A stretch of 64,000 nucleotides of DNA from 4572-13 sp964594065. GTDB lineage: Bacteria; Planctomycetota; Phycisphaerae; Sedimentisphaerales; Anaerohalosphaeraceae. Under the pieces are notes generated by a model that saw only the letters and a list, made by a program, of their open reading frames with translations, did no database searches and was not told where the DNA came from. Both the position numbers and the translations under genes were made by a program. The stretch covers positions 19,711-83,710 of the forward strand of contig CAZQKX010000006.1 in NCBI GenBank assembly GCA_964594065.1, read 5' to 3'. Shown here one piece after another: positions 40,986-49,839 of the stretch; position 1 is the stretch's first letter; each line of letters opens with the position of its first letter.

Positions 40986-42584
40986 ATGTCATCAGCAATA
41001 CTCTGGTTAGCCGTTCTTATCGCATTTGTAATAATCGTCCTGTCTTTGATCATGTTCCTGGCGTCTCGATACCGCCGGTGTGCATCGGACCAGATTCTCG
41101 TCGTCTATGGTAAAGTCGGACAAAATCAATCCGCTCGCTGTATTCATGGCGGCGGCACATTTGTCTGGCCCCTGATCCAGGATTACGCCTACATCAGCTT
41201 AACACCGATGACGATTACGATCCCGCTGGAAAATGCCTTGTCACTGCAGAATATCCGCATTAATGTTCCCAGTACATTCACCGTGGGTATCAGCACCGAA
41301 CCGACGATCATGAATAAGGCCGCTGAGCGTCTTTTGCGTATCAATCCCCGTCAGATCGAGGAAATGGCCCAGGAAATTATCTTCGGCCAGCTTCGTCTGA
41401 CCGTCGCTTCGTTGACCATTGAGCAGATCAACCAGGACCGTGAAAGTTTTCTGGAAGCCATCCGTAAAAATGTTGAGCCGGAACTCAACAAGATCGGTCT
41501 GTTTCTGATCAACGTGAACATCACCGACATTACCGACAGCTCCAACTATATCGAAAGTATCGGTAAAAAAGCCGCCGCGGAAGCCATCAACGCCGCTAAA
41601 GTTGACGTTGCTGATCAGGAAAAATTCGGCGCGATTGGTGAAGCAGAGGCCAATCGAGAACGAAACATCCGTGTCGCCGAAAACGTGGCCGAATCCGAGA
41701 AAGGCCAGAAAAAGGCCGAAGCTGACAAACGTATTTACGTCCAGCAGCAGGACGCCGAAGCCGTTAAAGGTGAAAAAGAAGCGACCGCAAAGCAGCGAAT
41801 CTTTGTGCAGCAGCAGGATGCAGAAGCCGTCAAGGGTGAAAAAAAGGCAATTGCTGATCAGCGAATCTTTGTGCAGCAGCAGGAAGCCCTTGCGGTTGAA
41901 GGTGAAAATAAATCCAAGGCCGACATCGCCGCTTACGATGCATTACTTGCACAAAAAGAAGCCGAAGCGCTGCAACAGGGTGAAGTCGCGAAACGGCAGG
42001 CCGAGGTGGAAATCCAGAAGGCTCAATACCTGGCTGAACAGCAGCGGTTAAATGCAGATGTCATTGTTCGCCAGGAAATTGAAAAGCAAAAAGTTGAGAT
42101 TGATGCCGAAGCGTTGGCTGAAAAATATCGCCGGGAAGCCAAGGGACAGGCCGATGCGATTCTGGCCAAATATGAAGCGGAAGCAAAGGGTATCAAACAG
42201 GTGCTTGAGGGCAAAGCCTCCGGTTACCTGTCGCTGGTCAAGAGTTGTAATGGTGACGCCAAGGCCGCTTCAACTCTGCTGATGATTGAAAAGATCGAAG
42301 AGATCGTCGCCCGTCAGGTCGAGGCGATCAAGAATCTCAAGATCGACAAAATCACCGTTTGGGATAGTGGAGACGGTTCCGGAAAAGGAGGTTCTTCCAC
42401 CGCAAATTTTCTCTCCAGCATGATTAAATCACTGCCGCCCTTGCAGGAAATCGCCACGATGGCAGGTGTGGAGTTGCCGGAATATCTGGGGAAAATGGTT
42501 GATAGTAAAGAAGTTCCGAATACTTCAAAGAAAATACCAAATACAGGTAAACCAAAAGCAGCAGAACCGGATACGAAAAAATAA
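40986..42584 (+). CDS. floT: Flotillin-family SPFH protein (FloT/YuaG type)
   Basis: 532 residues. Short N-terminal membrane segment (about 5-27), SPFH/PHB domain about 30-200 (RYRRCASDQILVVYGKVG, IFGQLRLTVASLTIEQINQDR, IGLFLINVNITDITDS), then a long Ala/Glu/Lys/Gln coiled coil (about 210-410) with a threefold motif KRIYVQQQDAEAVKGEK / QRIFVQQQDAEAVKGEK / QRIFVQQQEALAVEGEN, and a C-terminal flotillin tail (GYLSLVKSCNGDAKAASTLLMIEKIEEIV). AGAAAGGAGG precedes the ATG. Scaffolds lipid microdomains together with its NfeD partner. The triple repeat is unusually regular. Confidence 0.92.
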   Translation: MSSAILWLAVLIAFVIIVLSLIMFLASRYRRCASDQILVVYGKVGQNQSARCIHGGGTFVWPLIQDYAYISLTPMTITIPLENALSLQNIRINVPSTFTVGISTEPTIMNKAAERLLRINPRQIEEMAQEIIFGQLRLTVASLTIEQINQDRESFLEAIRKNVEPELNKIGLFLINVNITDITDSSNYIESIGKKAAAEAINAAKVDVADQEKFGAIGEAEANRERNIRVAENVAESEKGQKKAEADKRIYVQQQDAEAVKGEKEATAKQRIFVQQQDAEAVKGEKKAIADQRIFVQQQEALAVEGENKSKADIAAYDALLAQKEAEALQQGEVAKRQAEVEIQKAQYLAEQQRLNADVIVRQEIEKQKVEIDAEALAEKYRREAKGQADAILAKYEAEAKGIKQVLEGKASGYLSLVKSCNGDAKAASTLLMIEKIEEIVARQVEAIKNLKIDKITVWDSGDGSGKGGSSTANFLSSMIKSLPPLQEIATMAGVELPEYLGKMVDSKEVPNTSKKIPNTGKPKAAEPDTKK

Positions 42585-42609
42585 GCGGTACAGATGTCAA
42601 ACCAAAAAA

Positions 42610-42639
42610 GAGCAACGTTTCATACGTTGCTCTTTTTTT
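42610..42639 (+). terminator. Terminator of the NfeD-flotillin operon
   Basis: GAGCAACGT (42610-42618), loop TTCAT, ACGTTGCTC (42624-42632), then T7. The A-run on the left makes it usable from the minus strand as well, for the lipoprotein gene ending at 42654. Confidence 0.92.
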
Positions 42640-42653
42640 ATGTGATCATCTCA

Positions 42654-43073
42654 TTAAAAACCGTACACCTTCTTCAGTTGATCCTGGGTCGGCATCGTAT
42701 CATACATCTCACCGCGCGGACCGACATAGCCGCCGGAAGCGGTTTTAGTCAACTTCACAGGGGTTTTTGAACCGTTGCTGTTGGTGATCCAGACGGTCAC
42801 GCTATTGCCGTCGGCCTGAGCAACCTGTGCCTGTGTACGTGCCTGTTCCTCTTTTTTCTTATCCTCCATGCTGCCCCAGATATACCCGGCCCCGGCTCCG
42901 ATGCCGGCTCCGATCGCTGTGGATTTCGTATCGCCGCCGGCCAACTGCCCGACGCCGGCCCCGATGGCCGTACCCCAGGCCGCCTTGCTCTGGGCCTCGG
43001 TTTCACAACCGCTAACCGCCAAAATCCCGAATCCTGCCGCTAAACTCAAGATTACTATTGTCAAATGCTTCAT
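42654..43073 (-). CDS. Glycine-zipper lipoprotein
   Basis: 139 residues from the ATG at 43073 with GGGAG upstream. Lipoprotein signal MKHLTIVILSLAAGFGILAVSGC. Then a glycine-zipper pair (WGTAIGAGVGQLAGG, STAIGAGIGAGAGYIWG), a basic/acidic link (DKKKEEQARTQAQ) and a small C-terminal domain (VTVWITNSNGSKTPVKLTKTASGGYVGPRGEMYD). Similar to SlyB/Pcp-type outer-membrane lipoproteins. Monocistronic, divergent from dapB. Confidence 0.82.
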   Translation of the reverse strand: MKHLTIVILSLAAGFGILAVSGCETEAQSKAAWGTAIGAGVGQLAGGDTKSTAIGAGIGAGAGYIWGSMEDKKKEEQARTQAQVAQADGNSVTVWITNSNGSKTPVKLTKTASGGYVGPRGEMYDTMPTQDQLKKVYGF

Positions 43074-43146
43074 ACCTGTCACTCCCTTCTATTCAATTAT
43101 CTATTTGTCTTATTGTTCTACTTAAAAGAATGGCTATTTGTTCTAC

Positions 43147-43175
43147 TTGTAATAAAGATGCGTTTACTTTATAAT
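43147..43175 (+). promoter_or_regulatory. dapB promoter with an overlapping direct repeat
   Basis: TTGTAA (43147-43152), a 17-base spacer and TATAAT (43170-43175). The 11-base sequence TTGTTCTACTT occurs at 43113-43123 and 43138-43148; the second copy overlaps the -35, which would suit an operator. Confidence 0.65.
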
Positions 43176-43220
43176 CGGCAAAAATTGATAAAAAGCTGAG
43201 AAAATTATACAGGAGTTAAG

Positions 43221-44021
43221 ATGAAGCCGGAATTGATTATAACAGGTGCCGCAGGCCGTATGGGCAAACGCATTCTGGCCCTTTCGGTTCAGCAGAAGGG
43301 TTTCAACCTGGTCGGAGCCGTCGATTATGCCGAGCACCCGGACCTGGGTAAGGATATCGGTTCGCTGGCAGGGATCGGGCCGATCAATGTGGAATTGTCT
43401 GCCAAATATCCTGATGTCGCTGATATCATGATCGACTTTTCACTACCGGTCGCCGCGGATGCCTCCATCGACTACTGCGTCAACAATAATGCCGCTCTCG
43501 TGTTGGGCACGACCGGCCTGTCCGAAACACAGTTTAATAAACTCAAACAAGCCGGCCAAAAGATCGCGATCGTGCAGGCGACCAATATGAGCCTCGGGAT
43601 GAATTTGCTGTTCGCCATGGTCGGCAAAGTCGCAAAATCACTCGGCAAAGAATACGATATTGAGATCGTCGAAGCGCACCACCGATTCAAAAAAGACGCC
43701 CCCAGCGGCAGCGCCCTGTCACTGGCAGAATCGGTCTGCAAAGAAACCGGACGGGATTATCCGGATTGTTTAACCCAAGGCCGTCATGGCAAAGACGCTC
43801 TGCGTCAAAAAGGCAATATCGGCATGCATGCCATTCGCGCAGGCGACATCATCGGACAGCACTCAGTACTGTACAGCACGCTCGGCGAAACCGTAACCAT
43901 CGCCCACAATGCTCACACACGCGACACCTTTGCGCATGGCGCGATCCGCGCTGCACAGTGGGTGATCGATCAAACTCCGGGCCTCTACAGCATGCAGGAT
44001 GTACTGGGCTTGAATGAATAA
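43221..44021 (+). CDS. dapB: 4-hydroxy-tetrahydrodipicolinate reductase DapB
   Basis: 266 residues. NAD(P)H-dependent step of the diaminopimelate/lysine pathway. GAAGRMGKRI dinucleotide-binding loop at the N-terminus, LVLGTTGLSETQF, ATNMSLGMNLLF, the catalytic region VEAHHRFKKDAPSGSAL (HH and K), GRHGKDALR, and the C-terminal HSVLYSTLGETVTIAHNAHTRDTFAHGAIRAA. TACAGGAG precedes the ATG. Stand-alone; no dapA or lysA nearby. The meso-diaminopimelate made would go to peptidoglycan, for which murD is in the same window. Confidence 0.96.
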   Translation: MKPELIITGAAGRMGKRILALSVQQKGFNLVGAVDYAEHPDLGKDIGSLAGIGPINVELSAKYPDVADIMIDFSLPVAADASIDYCVNNNAALVLGTTGLSETQFNKLKQAGQKIAIVQATNMSLGMNLLFAMVGKVAKSLGKEYDIEIVEAHHRFKKDAPSGSALSLAESVCKETGRDYPDCLTQGRHGKDALRQKGNIGMHAIRAGDIIGQHSVLYSTLGETVTIAHNAHTRDTFAHGAIRAAQWVIDQTPGLYSMQDVLGLNE

Positions 44022-44059
44022 AAAAAGCTGCCGTGTTGTTTTGTGCGATGGGCTTTTTC

Positions 44060-45193
44060 TTACGCCAGTTCGGTGGTATGTTCGAGCATTTTTTTGACAT
44101 AGTCCAAAAATTGGGCCGCTTCGGCTCCATTGACAACCTTGTGGTCCACCGACAACGTCAGGTTCATCACTTTTCGAGTCCCAACATCCCCGTTTTCAGG
44201 CAGAACGGCATCGTAAATCGCTCCAACACCGACGATACTTGTCTGGCCGGGAACCACGATCGGGGTAAACGCATCGATCCCGAACGCGCCGAGATTACTG
44301 ACGGTCATACACCCGCCTTCCAGGTCCTCCAACATCAGCGTGTTGTTCTTTGTTCGCTCTGTCAGATCACGGCATGCCCGGCTGATCTCGAACAGTGTCT
44401 TGGAACCGCAATCCTTAATGATCGGCGCAGCCAGCCCATTGGGAGTTGAAACCGCCAGCCCAATATCGATTCTGTCGGCCAATTGAATATGGTCGGCGCC
44501 TAACCGGCCCGTCATGATGGGATAATGTTCAATACTCAATGCCAGCGCCCGAATGAGCATATCGTTAAAAGAAATACTCACGCCTTCTGATGCATTGAGT
44601 TTTGAACGCAATGCGATCGCACGGGTCATATCAACTCGTACATTCAGGTAAAAACATGGAATGTTTTGCTTGGAATAAAGCATTTTCTCGGCAATGACCT
44701 TCTGTAAGCGTGTCAGAGGAACGGTCTGGCCCAAATGGTGATCTGATAATTTACGCGGTTTTTCGGCAGCGGCATGTCGAAGATCGGCCTCCACCGCTCG
44801 AATGGCTTCGGCCTGTGTCGCCTCTGACAGGTCGATGCCTAACTGGCCGGCAATGGCCTGCACCTGGGAAGGTGAACCGGCCGGGTGGTTCTTCGCTGCA
44901 TTCGCGGATTCTAAATTATGCGATAATTGCTCCAGAAAAGACGAGACGTCTTCATCCGGCTTACCAAGCACCAGAACAGGAGTAAGCACCGGTACGGTCT
45001 GTCCGACCTCAACCAGAACGGCTCGAACAACGCCGCTTTCGGCAGATTCCACCTCCAGTGTCGCCTTATCCGTCTCGACATCATACAGGACATCACCCGG
45101 ATTCACCATTTGGTCCATCTGCGCATGTATCTTGACGATCGTGCCTTCCTGCATCGATTCCCCCAATTTCGGGAGCACCAGTTCCTTTGCCAT
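44060..45193 (-). CDS. 2-oxoacid dehydrogenase E2 (dihydrolipoamide acyltransferase), orphan
   Basis: 377 residues from the ATG at 45193, with AGGAAAGGAAA upstream. Lipoyl domain 1-80 with the lipoylated Lys43 in VETDKATLEVES; a weak E3/E1-binding domain about 106-140 (SPSQVQAIAGQLGIDL) that lacks the usual GTGxxGR end; catalytic domain about 155-377 (VPLTRLQKVIAEKM, SFNDMLIRALALSI, GGCMTVSNLGAFGIDAFTPIV, LSVDHKVVNGAEAAQFLDY). The active-site motif reads HKVVNG (His351, Asn355) instead of HRxxDG. No E1 or E3 gene is adjacent, so the complex it serves is unknown. Confidence 0.9.
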   Translation of the reverse strand: MAKELVLPKLGESMQEGTIVKIHAQMDQMVNPGDVLYDVETDKATLEVESAESGVVRAVLVEVGQTVPVLTPVLVLGKPDEDVSSFLEQLSHNLESANAAKNHPAGSPSQVQAIAGQLGIDLSEATQAEAIRAVEADLRHAAAEKPRKLSDHHLGQTVPLTRLQKVIAEKMLYSKQNIPCFYLNVRVDMTRAIALRSKLNASEGVSISFNDMLIRALALSIEHYPIMTGRLGADHIQLADRIDIGLAVSTPNGLAAPIIKDCGSKTLFEISRACRDLTERTKNNTLMLEDLEGGCMTVSNLGAFGIDAFTPIVVPGQTSIVGVGAIYDAVLPENGDVGTRKVMNLTLSVDHKVVNGAEAAQFLDYVKKMLEHTTELA

Positions 45194-45684
45194 CGGTTTC
45201 CTTTCCTGATCGGACCGCTTATGTGCACCCTTTTGACAGGGTTTAGCGCACAATAGAGTCGTTCTTTCAATTGCTTGTCGGCAATACTTTATCGAAAAAC
45301 ACCACTAAAATCAAATAAAAATAGCCGTTTCGGTCAGCCAAATGGGATGCTTTGAAACCGAGATTCTCACACAATCCAAAAACCTCGACCCTCTGCTGAA
45401 CCAACCGGGTCAATGGGAAATACCGGCTAAAAATTATTCCCCCCACGAACAACAAAGAAATACTGGACATCTCAAGTCCAAGAATCGGGCATGTTAAAGG
45501 GATTTTCTTAAAGTTGTTGTATCGAGGAATTGAATCTGGTACAATATCATCGTGTTATTGTTGATGAAATGTCGTCAATTGTCGCATATCTGATTGTGGG
45601 GTATAGAACCGAAAGCTTACATAGTCACAGCACAGTTTTGCAGAATGCAAAATGTAAAACAAAATTAAGAGAGGGTAATTACCT
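45194..45684. other. Divergent intergenic region, no gene seen
   Basis: 491 bases between the divergent E2 and M6-protease genes. A short ORF on the minus strand (45267-45470) has no ribosome-binding site or protein-like pattern. It holds the probable M6-gene promoter at 45517-45545; otherwise nothing recognised. Confidence 0.5.
45517..45545 (+). promoter_or_regulatory. Probable promoter of the M6 protease gene
   Basis: TTGTAT (45517-45522), a 17-base spacer and TACAAT (45540-45545), with TGG directly before the -10 as an extended -10. The leader would be about 135 bases long. Confidence 0.5.
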
Positions 45685-48600
45685 ATGCTGAGTCAAAAGG
45701 AAAAGCTAACGTGTTTAATCGCAGTTTCACTTATATGTCTGTTCGCAAACCTTGTTCAGGCCGCACCAATTAATGGTGATCTCGACACACTTCAGCAGCC
45801 GGATGGTACTCTTGTCAGTGTACGCATCTGGGGGGATGAATACTTCCAGCATGTCGAAAGTCTCGATGGGCAAACACTCGTTCGCGATGCCGTGACCGGT
45901 GAAATCTGCTATGCCCAAGTATCTGCCGACGGGGAAGAACTGATCTCTACAGGACAACGTTACAACGGTTTTAACAAAAAAGCCGGTAAGTTGAAGGATA
46001 AGGACAAGTCAAACCGCGGCTATAAAAACAAAGTCCGCCTCAAGAAGCAAAAGATGCGGGAAATTGCCAACAAGAACAAAGCACTGCTTGAACCCCAGGT
46101 GTCTGTATTGCCCGAAGCCCCTGAAACAACCGTTTATATGGATGATGCTATCCAGCCGGCGTCAATTGATGGACCAAGTAATCCGTTAATCGGCAATTAC
46201 ATGGGATTGACGTTGCTGATAGATTTCAGCGATCAAGTGGGAACTATTCCTCAATCAGAGATCGACAACTTTTGTAATCAGGTCGGCTATTCAGGCTATA
46301 GTAATAATGGTTCCGTTCGGGATTATTTCTATGATGTCTCTGGTGAAGTCATGATATATGAAAACCATGTTACGGCTTATTACCGAGCAATTCATCCAAA
46401 AAGCTACTATGAAGATTCCTCTGTCTCATATGGTTCACGTGCTCGGGAACTCATCCGGGAAGCATTAAATTATCTTGATGATAATCTTTTTAATTTTTCA
46501 ACCATAAGTACCTCCGGAGGTACAATCCGTGCACTGAATGCACTGTATGCCGGCAATGCTTCATCCGGCTGGGCAGAAGGTCTGTGGCCTCATAAAGGCA
46601 GCGGGCTCAACTGGAGCTCTGAAAACTATCCTGTCAGTGCTAATGTTTATCAGATAACTGACATCGAAAACCAGATAACGCTTGGTACATTTTGTCATGA
46701 AAACGGCCACTCGCTTTGTGGATATCCGGATCTGTATGATTATGGATACGACTCCAAAGGAACAGGAGTATATTGTCTTATGAGTTCCAGCGGCAACACG
46801 AATCCGATGCCTCCGAACGCCTATCTAAGGTACAAAACCGGTTGGGAAACACTTATTGATCTTACCAGTGTTTATGGTGTCGATTCGCATACGCTGACAT
46901 CCAATTCAAATACGAGTTATCTGTATGCGAATGAGAGTTATACGGATGAATTTTTCATCATGGAAAGCCGACAAGATAGTGGCCGCAACACACGTTTGCC
47001 TGAAAGCGGCATGATGATATGGCATGTCGATACTAATGGGTCTAATAACAATCAACAAATGACACCGAGTTCACACTACAGAGTGTCCATTGAGCAGGCT
47101 GATGGTGATTTTGATCTGGAATTCAATCGGAATTCCGGTGACTCCGATGACCTTTTCCATACGAGCAACGGCACCAGTTTTGATGACTATACTACACCCA
47201 ATGCGAATTGGTGGAGCGGAGACGGTTCGGGTCTGGTGATTCGAAATATCAGTAGTGCCGGACCGACAATGACCTTTGAAACACACAACTCGGGCATTAT
47301 TATGAGTTTTGAAACACCCATCGATAACCAGTTATTTATTGAAGGTGATGACATCACTCCTGTCATAGTAAACGCCAGTGACCAGAACGGTTCGATTTCC
47401 AACGTCCGACTTTATCTGGATGACGTTTTGGTTGGACAGGATAACACCGCTCCCTATGAATGGAACGATGCCGTTTTACAAAATATGAGTGCCGGTTATT
47501 ATACACTTAAAGCAGTTGCAACAGACAATGACAGCATGACTCTGGAAATCTCCATCGTGATTGAGGTTTTGGGTCCCACCGTCGTCGATATCAACGCAAC
47601 CAGCTACAGTTATGACATCGGGGCCAAAAATTCCGTTGTCATGAGCGGTTGGTCGCTATTGTTCCCCGAAATGTACGGCGATATTAATTGGAGCGATTCA
47701 GTCAACACAGCCGACCGAGGAACTGACGGCGGTACCAATGACATTAATCGTGACTTTGTCTATAAAAACACGCCGGTCATTCTAAGTCATAAAGTGAAGA
47801 ATGGATTATGGGGGGTAACCATAAATATGGGTGACCGGGATTATCTTCATGACAATATGGTGGTTGCCGCCGAAGGTCTTGTATTCCATGCCGATGTGGA
47901 TTCTGATGCGGGGCAATATCCCTATGCCAATTTCGATGTTGCTGTCTTCGATGGCGAGCTGAATATTGAAATGTCTGATGCAGGCGGCGCTGATCAAAAC
48001 TGGGTTTGGACACGTCTGTCATTGACCTACAAAAGCGACAGCCCATCCGGCACCGATTTGACCGATTTCAGCTACCTCGCTTCCGCCTGGCAGCAGACTG
48101 ATCCTGCCAGCACCGTGATATTCTTTGAAAACTACAATGACTATGACCCCGGTTCACTATCCGGCCAGGGCGATTGGAGCGATTTTCTCAGCGCCCCGTC
48201 TATTACCAGCACCGCGATCTATCCCGGCGGCGGTAACGCGATTTATGCGACCGATACAGACAATACCTATCGCTTCGCCAAGAAAGCGATCTCCGGCAGT
48301 ACGGTTGTCACTGACAGTACTTATTATATCAGTACAACGTTCACAGTCCTGCAAGCAACCAATCATGATGACGACAGCATCCTGCTCGCATTGGCTAATT
48401 CGGATAACTCGCTGCCGAAGATGGAATTCAGAATACGACCGCATAATGGCAGTATCGTAGTCACCGGTTGGGGTGGATACCACTCACCTGCCGGAATCTT
48501 TAATGCCGAGATCGGCAAAGATTACCGTGCCATTGTTAAGGTCAGTCCAATTGCCGGCAGCGATACTACCGTGCGAATCGATGCTGGTGTATATGAAATT

Positions 48601-49518
48601 GTTAATGGCCAACTCCTTGATGAAAGCAGTTATAGCTGGCAGATCAACAATTACACATTTAACCTGACAGATGGTGAAAATGTATATTCGTATGTCCTGT
48701 CCGGTATCCGGAGTAACGAGGTCCAGGGCGACGACCTGCTGATTTCCAGTTCCTGGACCGCAATTCAGGACGCAGTCAAACAGGGAACGACCATCATCCG
48801 TGGCGCTGTTGGAAATGGTGATTTTGAAGATTTCAGTGGCGGTTGGGTAGAAGCCGGCGGTACCGCGGGAGTCAACGGTACAGCACCAGCTATTACACGA
48901 GTTTGGAGATCAGCAGGAACTGACTTGCTTTCAGGAATCGATGGCTGGACCGCACGATACAGAAGCGGATACGTTAGTTTCGACTCTCGTAATGATGCAG
49001 GTGTAGGCCCTAACAAATCGTTTAACCTGAATGGATGGTCGGGTGCTCATCTGACTTCAGATACTTATGCTGTTAACCTTGCTGCAGGCGATCAGTTACA
49101 ATTGACGTTTGACACGGCCGGCCTTTTAATGCGAATGAGTGTTGCTCTTATTCTCGATCATGGGCTTGCCACCGAGACAACTCGCTGGTTGGTGGGCGAT
49201 GCCACTAATTATGTAGATTTTATCACTGGAGGAACTGCTGATTTTCAGAGTGCTGGCTTGTTCACTTACACTTTAGGTGCAGGCGAATCTGCTTCAACCG
49301 TAACATTGTTTTTCACCGGTTATCGTGAGGATCTGGGCGGAGCTGATTATGGAATGATCAACCGCAGCAGTAGTACAGGTTGTATTGACAACATTGAGTT
49401 AGTACTTAATACGTCTGAAAGTCTATCAGGCTGGCCTTATTCCGGCAGAGATTATAATCATGATGGCACCATTGGCTTAGGTGACTTAGAACATATATTA
49501 TACCTGTGGCTTCAATAA
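45685..49518 (+). CDS. Secreted M6-family metalloprotease with dockerin-like C-terminus
   Basis: 1277 residues. Signal peptide about 1-27 (LTCLIAVSLICLFANLVQA). A propeptide-like region (VRIWGDEYFQHVESLDGQTLVRD, a Lys-rich stretch about 95-135), then the protease domain with the zinc motif HENGHSLCGYPD (His338, Glu339, His342, Asp348), matching HExxHxxGxxD of M6 (immune inhibitor A type). After it come an Ig-like domain (about 535-630), a malectin/carbohydrate-binding-like part (about 632-785), a LamG-like part (about 810-1030), another beta-sandwich (VGNGDFEDFSGGWVEAG onward), and a single Ca-loop at the end (DYNHDGTIGLGDLEHILYLWL) like half a dockerin. GAGAGGGTAATTACCT precedes the ATG. Extracellular protein degradation is likely. 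Confidence 0.87.
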   Translation: MLSQKEKLTCLIAVSLICLFANLVQAAPINGDLDTLQQPDGTLVSVRIWGDEYFQHVESLDGQTLVRDAVTGEICYAQVSADGEELISTGQRYNGFNKKAGKLKDKDKSNRGYKNKVRLKKQKMREIANKNKALLEPQVSVLPEAPETTVYMDDAIQPASIDGPSNPLIGNYMGLTLLIDFSDQVGTIPQSEIDNFCNQVGYSGYSNNGSVRDYFYDVSGEVMIYENHVTAYYRAIHPKSYYEDSSVSYGSRARELIREALNYLDDNLFNFSTISTSGGTIRALNALYAGNASSGWAEGLWPHKGSGLNWSSENYPVSANVYQITDIENQITLGTFCHENGHSLCGYPDLYDYGYDSKGTGVYCLMSSSGNTNPMPPNAYLRYKTGWETLIDLTSVYGVDSHTLTSNSNTSYLYANESYTDEFFIMESRQDSGRNTRLPESGMMIWHVDTNGSNNNQQMTPSSHYRVSIEQADGDFDLEFNRNSGDSDDLFHTSNGTSFDDYTTPNANWWSGDGSGLVIRNISSAGPTMTFETHNSGIIMSFETPIDNQLFIEGDDITPVIVNASDQNGSISNVRLYLDDVLVGQDNTAPYEWNDAVLQNMSAGYYTLKAVATDNDSMTLEISIVIEVLGPTVVDINATSYSYDIGAKNSVVMSGWSLLFPEMYGDINWSDSVNTADRGTDGGTNDINRDFVYKNTPVILSHKVKNGLWGVTINMGDRDYLHDNMVVAAEGLVFHADVDSDAGQYPYANFDVAVFDGELNIEMSDAGGADQNWVWTRLSLTYKSDSPSGTDLTDFSYLASAWQQTDPASTVIFFENYNDYDPGSLSGQGDWSDFLSAPSITSTAIYPGGGNAIYATDTDNTYRFAKKAISGSTVVTDSTYYISTTFTVLQATNHDDDSILLALANSDNSLPKMEFRIRPHNGSIVVTGWGGYHSPAGIFNAEIGKDYRAIVKVSPIAGSDTTVRIDAGVYEIVNGQLLDESSYSWQINNYTFNLTDGENVYSYVLSGIRSNEVQGDDLLISSSWTAIQDAVKQGTTIIRGAVGNGDFEDFSGGWVEAGGTAGVNGTAPAITRVWRSAGTDLLSGIDGWTARYRSGYVSFDSRNDAGVGPNKSFNLNGWSGAHLTSDTYAVNLAAGDQLQLTFDTAGLLMRMSVALILDHGLATETTRWLVGDATNYVDFITGGTADFQSAGLFTYTLGAGESASTVTLFFTGYREDLGGADYGMINRSSSTGCIDNIELVLNTSESLSGWPYSGRDYNHDGTIGLGDLEHILYLWLQ

Positions 49519-49839
49519 TCGTTCGACAGACTCAATCGCCCCCTCCAAGCACAGTGATCAAGAGGGTGACGCAGGTTTCCAAAAGCACCTCCCCGGCTAA
49601 GGGGGAGGTGGCCGTAAGGCCGGAGGGCTTTGAACCGACGAGGTAATCCTCCTCTTCCTATTGCCTCATGCCTAAATTGTCATTAACCATCCGTCCAGAA
49701 GCGTCTGAGGGCTAAAGACTGAAGATTAAATAATTTTAATTCCAAAATCTCTTTTAAAGTCGTAAATCTTTTCTTGCAACATTCCGCCGTTTTGTGCATC
49801 TTAAAGAATAGGAAATGCTAATTTGGAGAGAATGGATCA
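49519..49839. other. Intergenic region with a CCTCCCC hairpin repeat
   Basis: 321 bases without a gene. It includes a hairpin at 49587-49611 (CACCTCCCC / GGGGGAGGTG) followed by GGCCGTAAGGCCGGAGGG, a type of intergenic repeat seen in many bacteria. It may also serve as a 3' structure for the M6 gene, although no T-run follows. Confidence 0.6.

Noticed and set aside
45267..45470. 67-codon open frame in the E2/M6 spacer
   Set aside because: No ribosome-binding site and no protein-like pattern; overlaps the promoter area.
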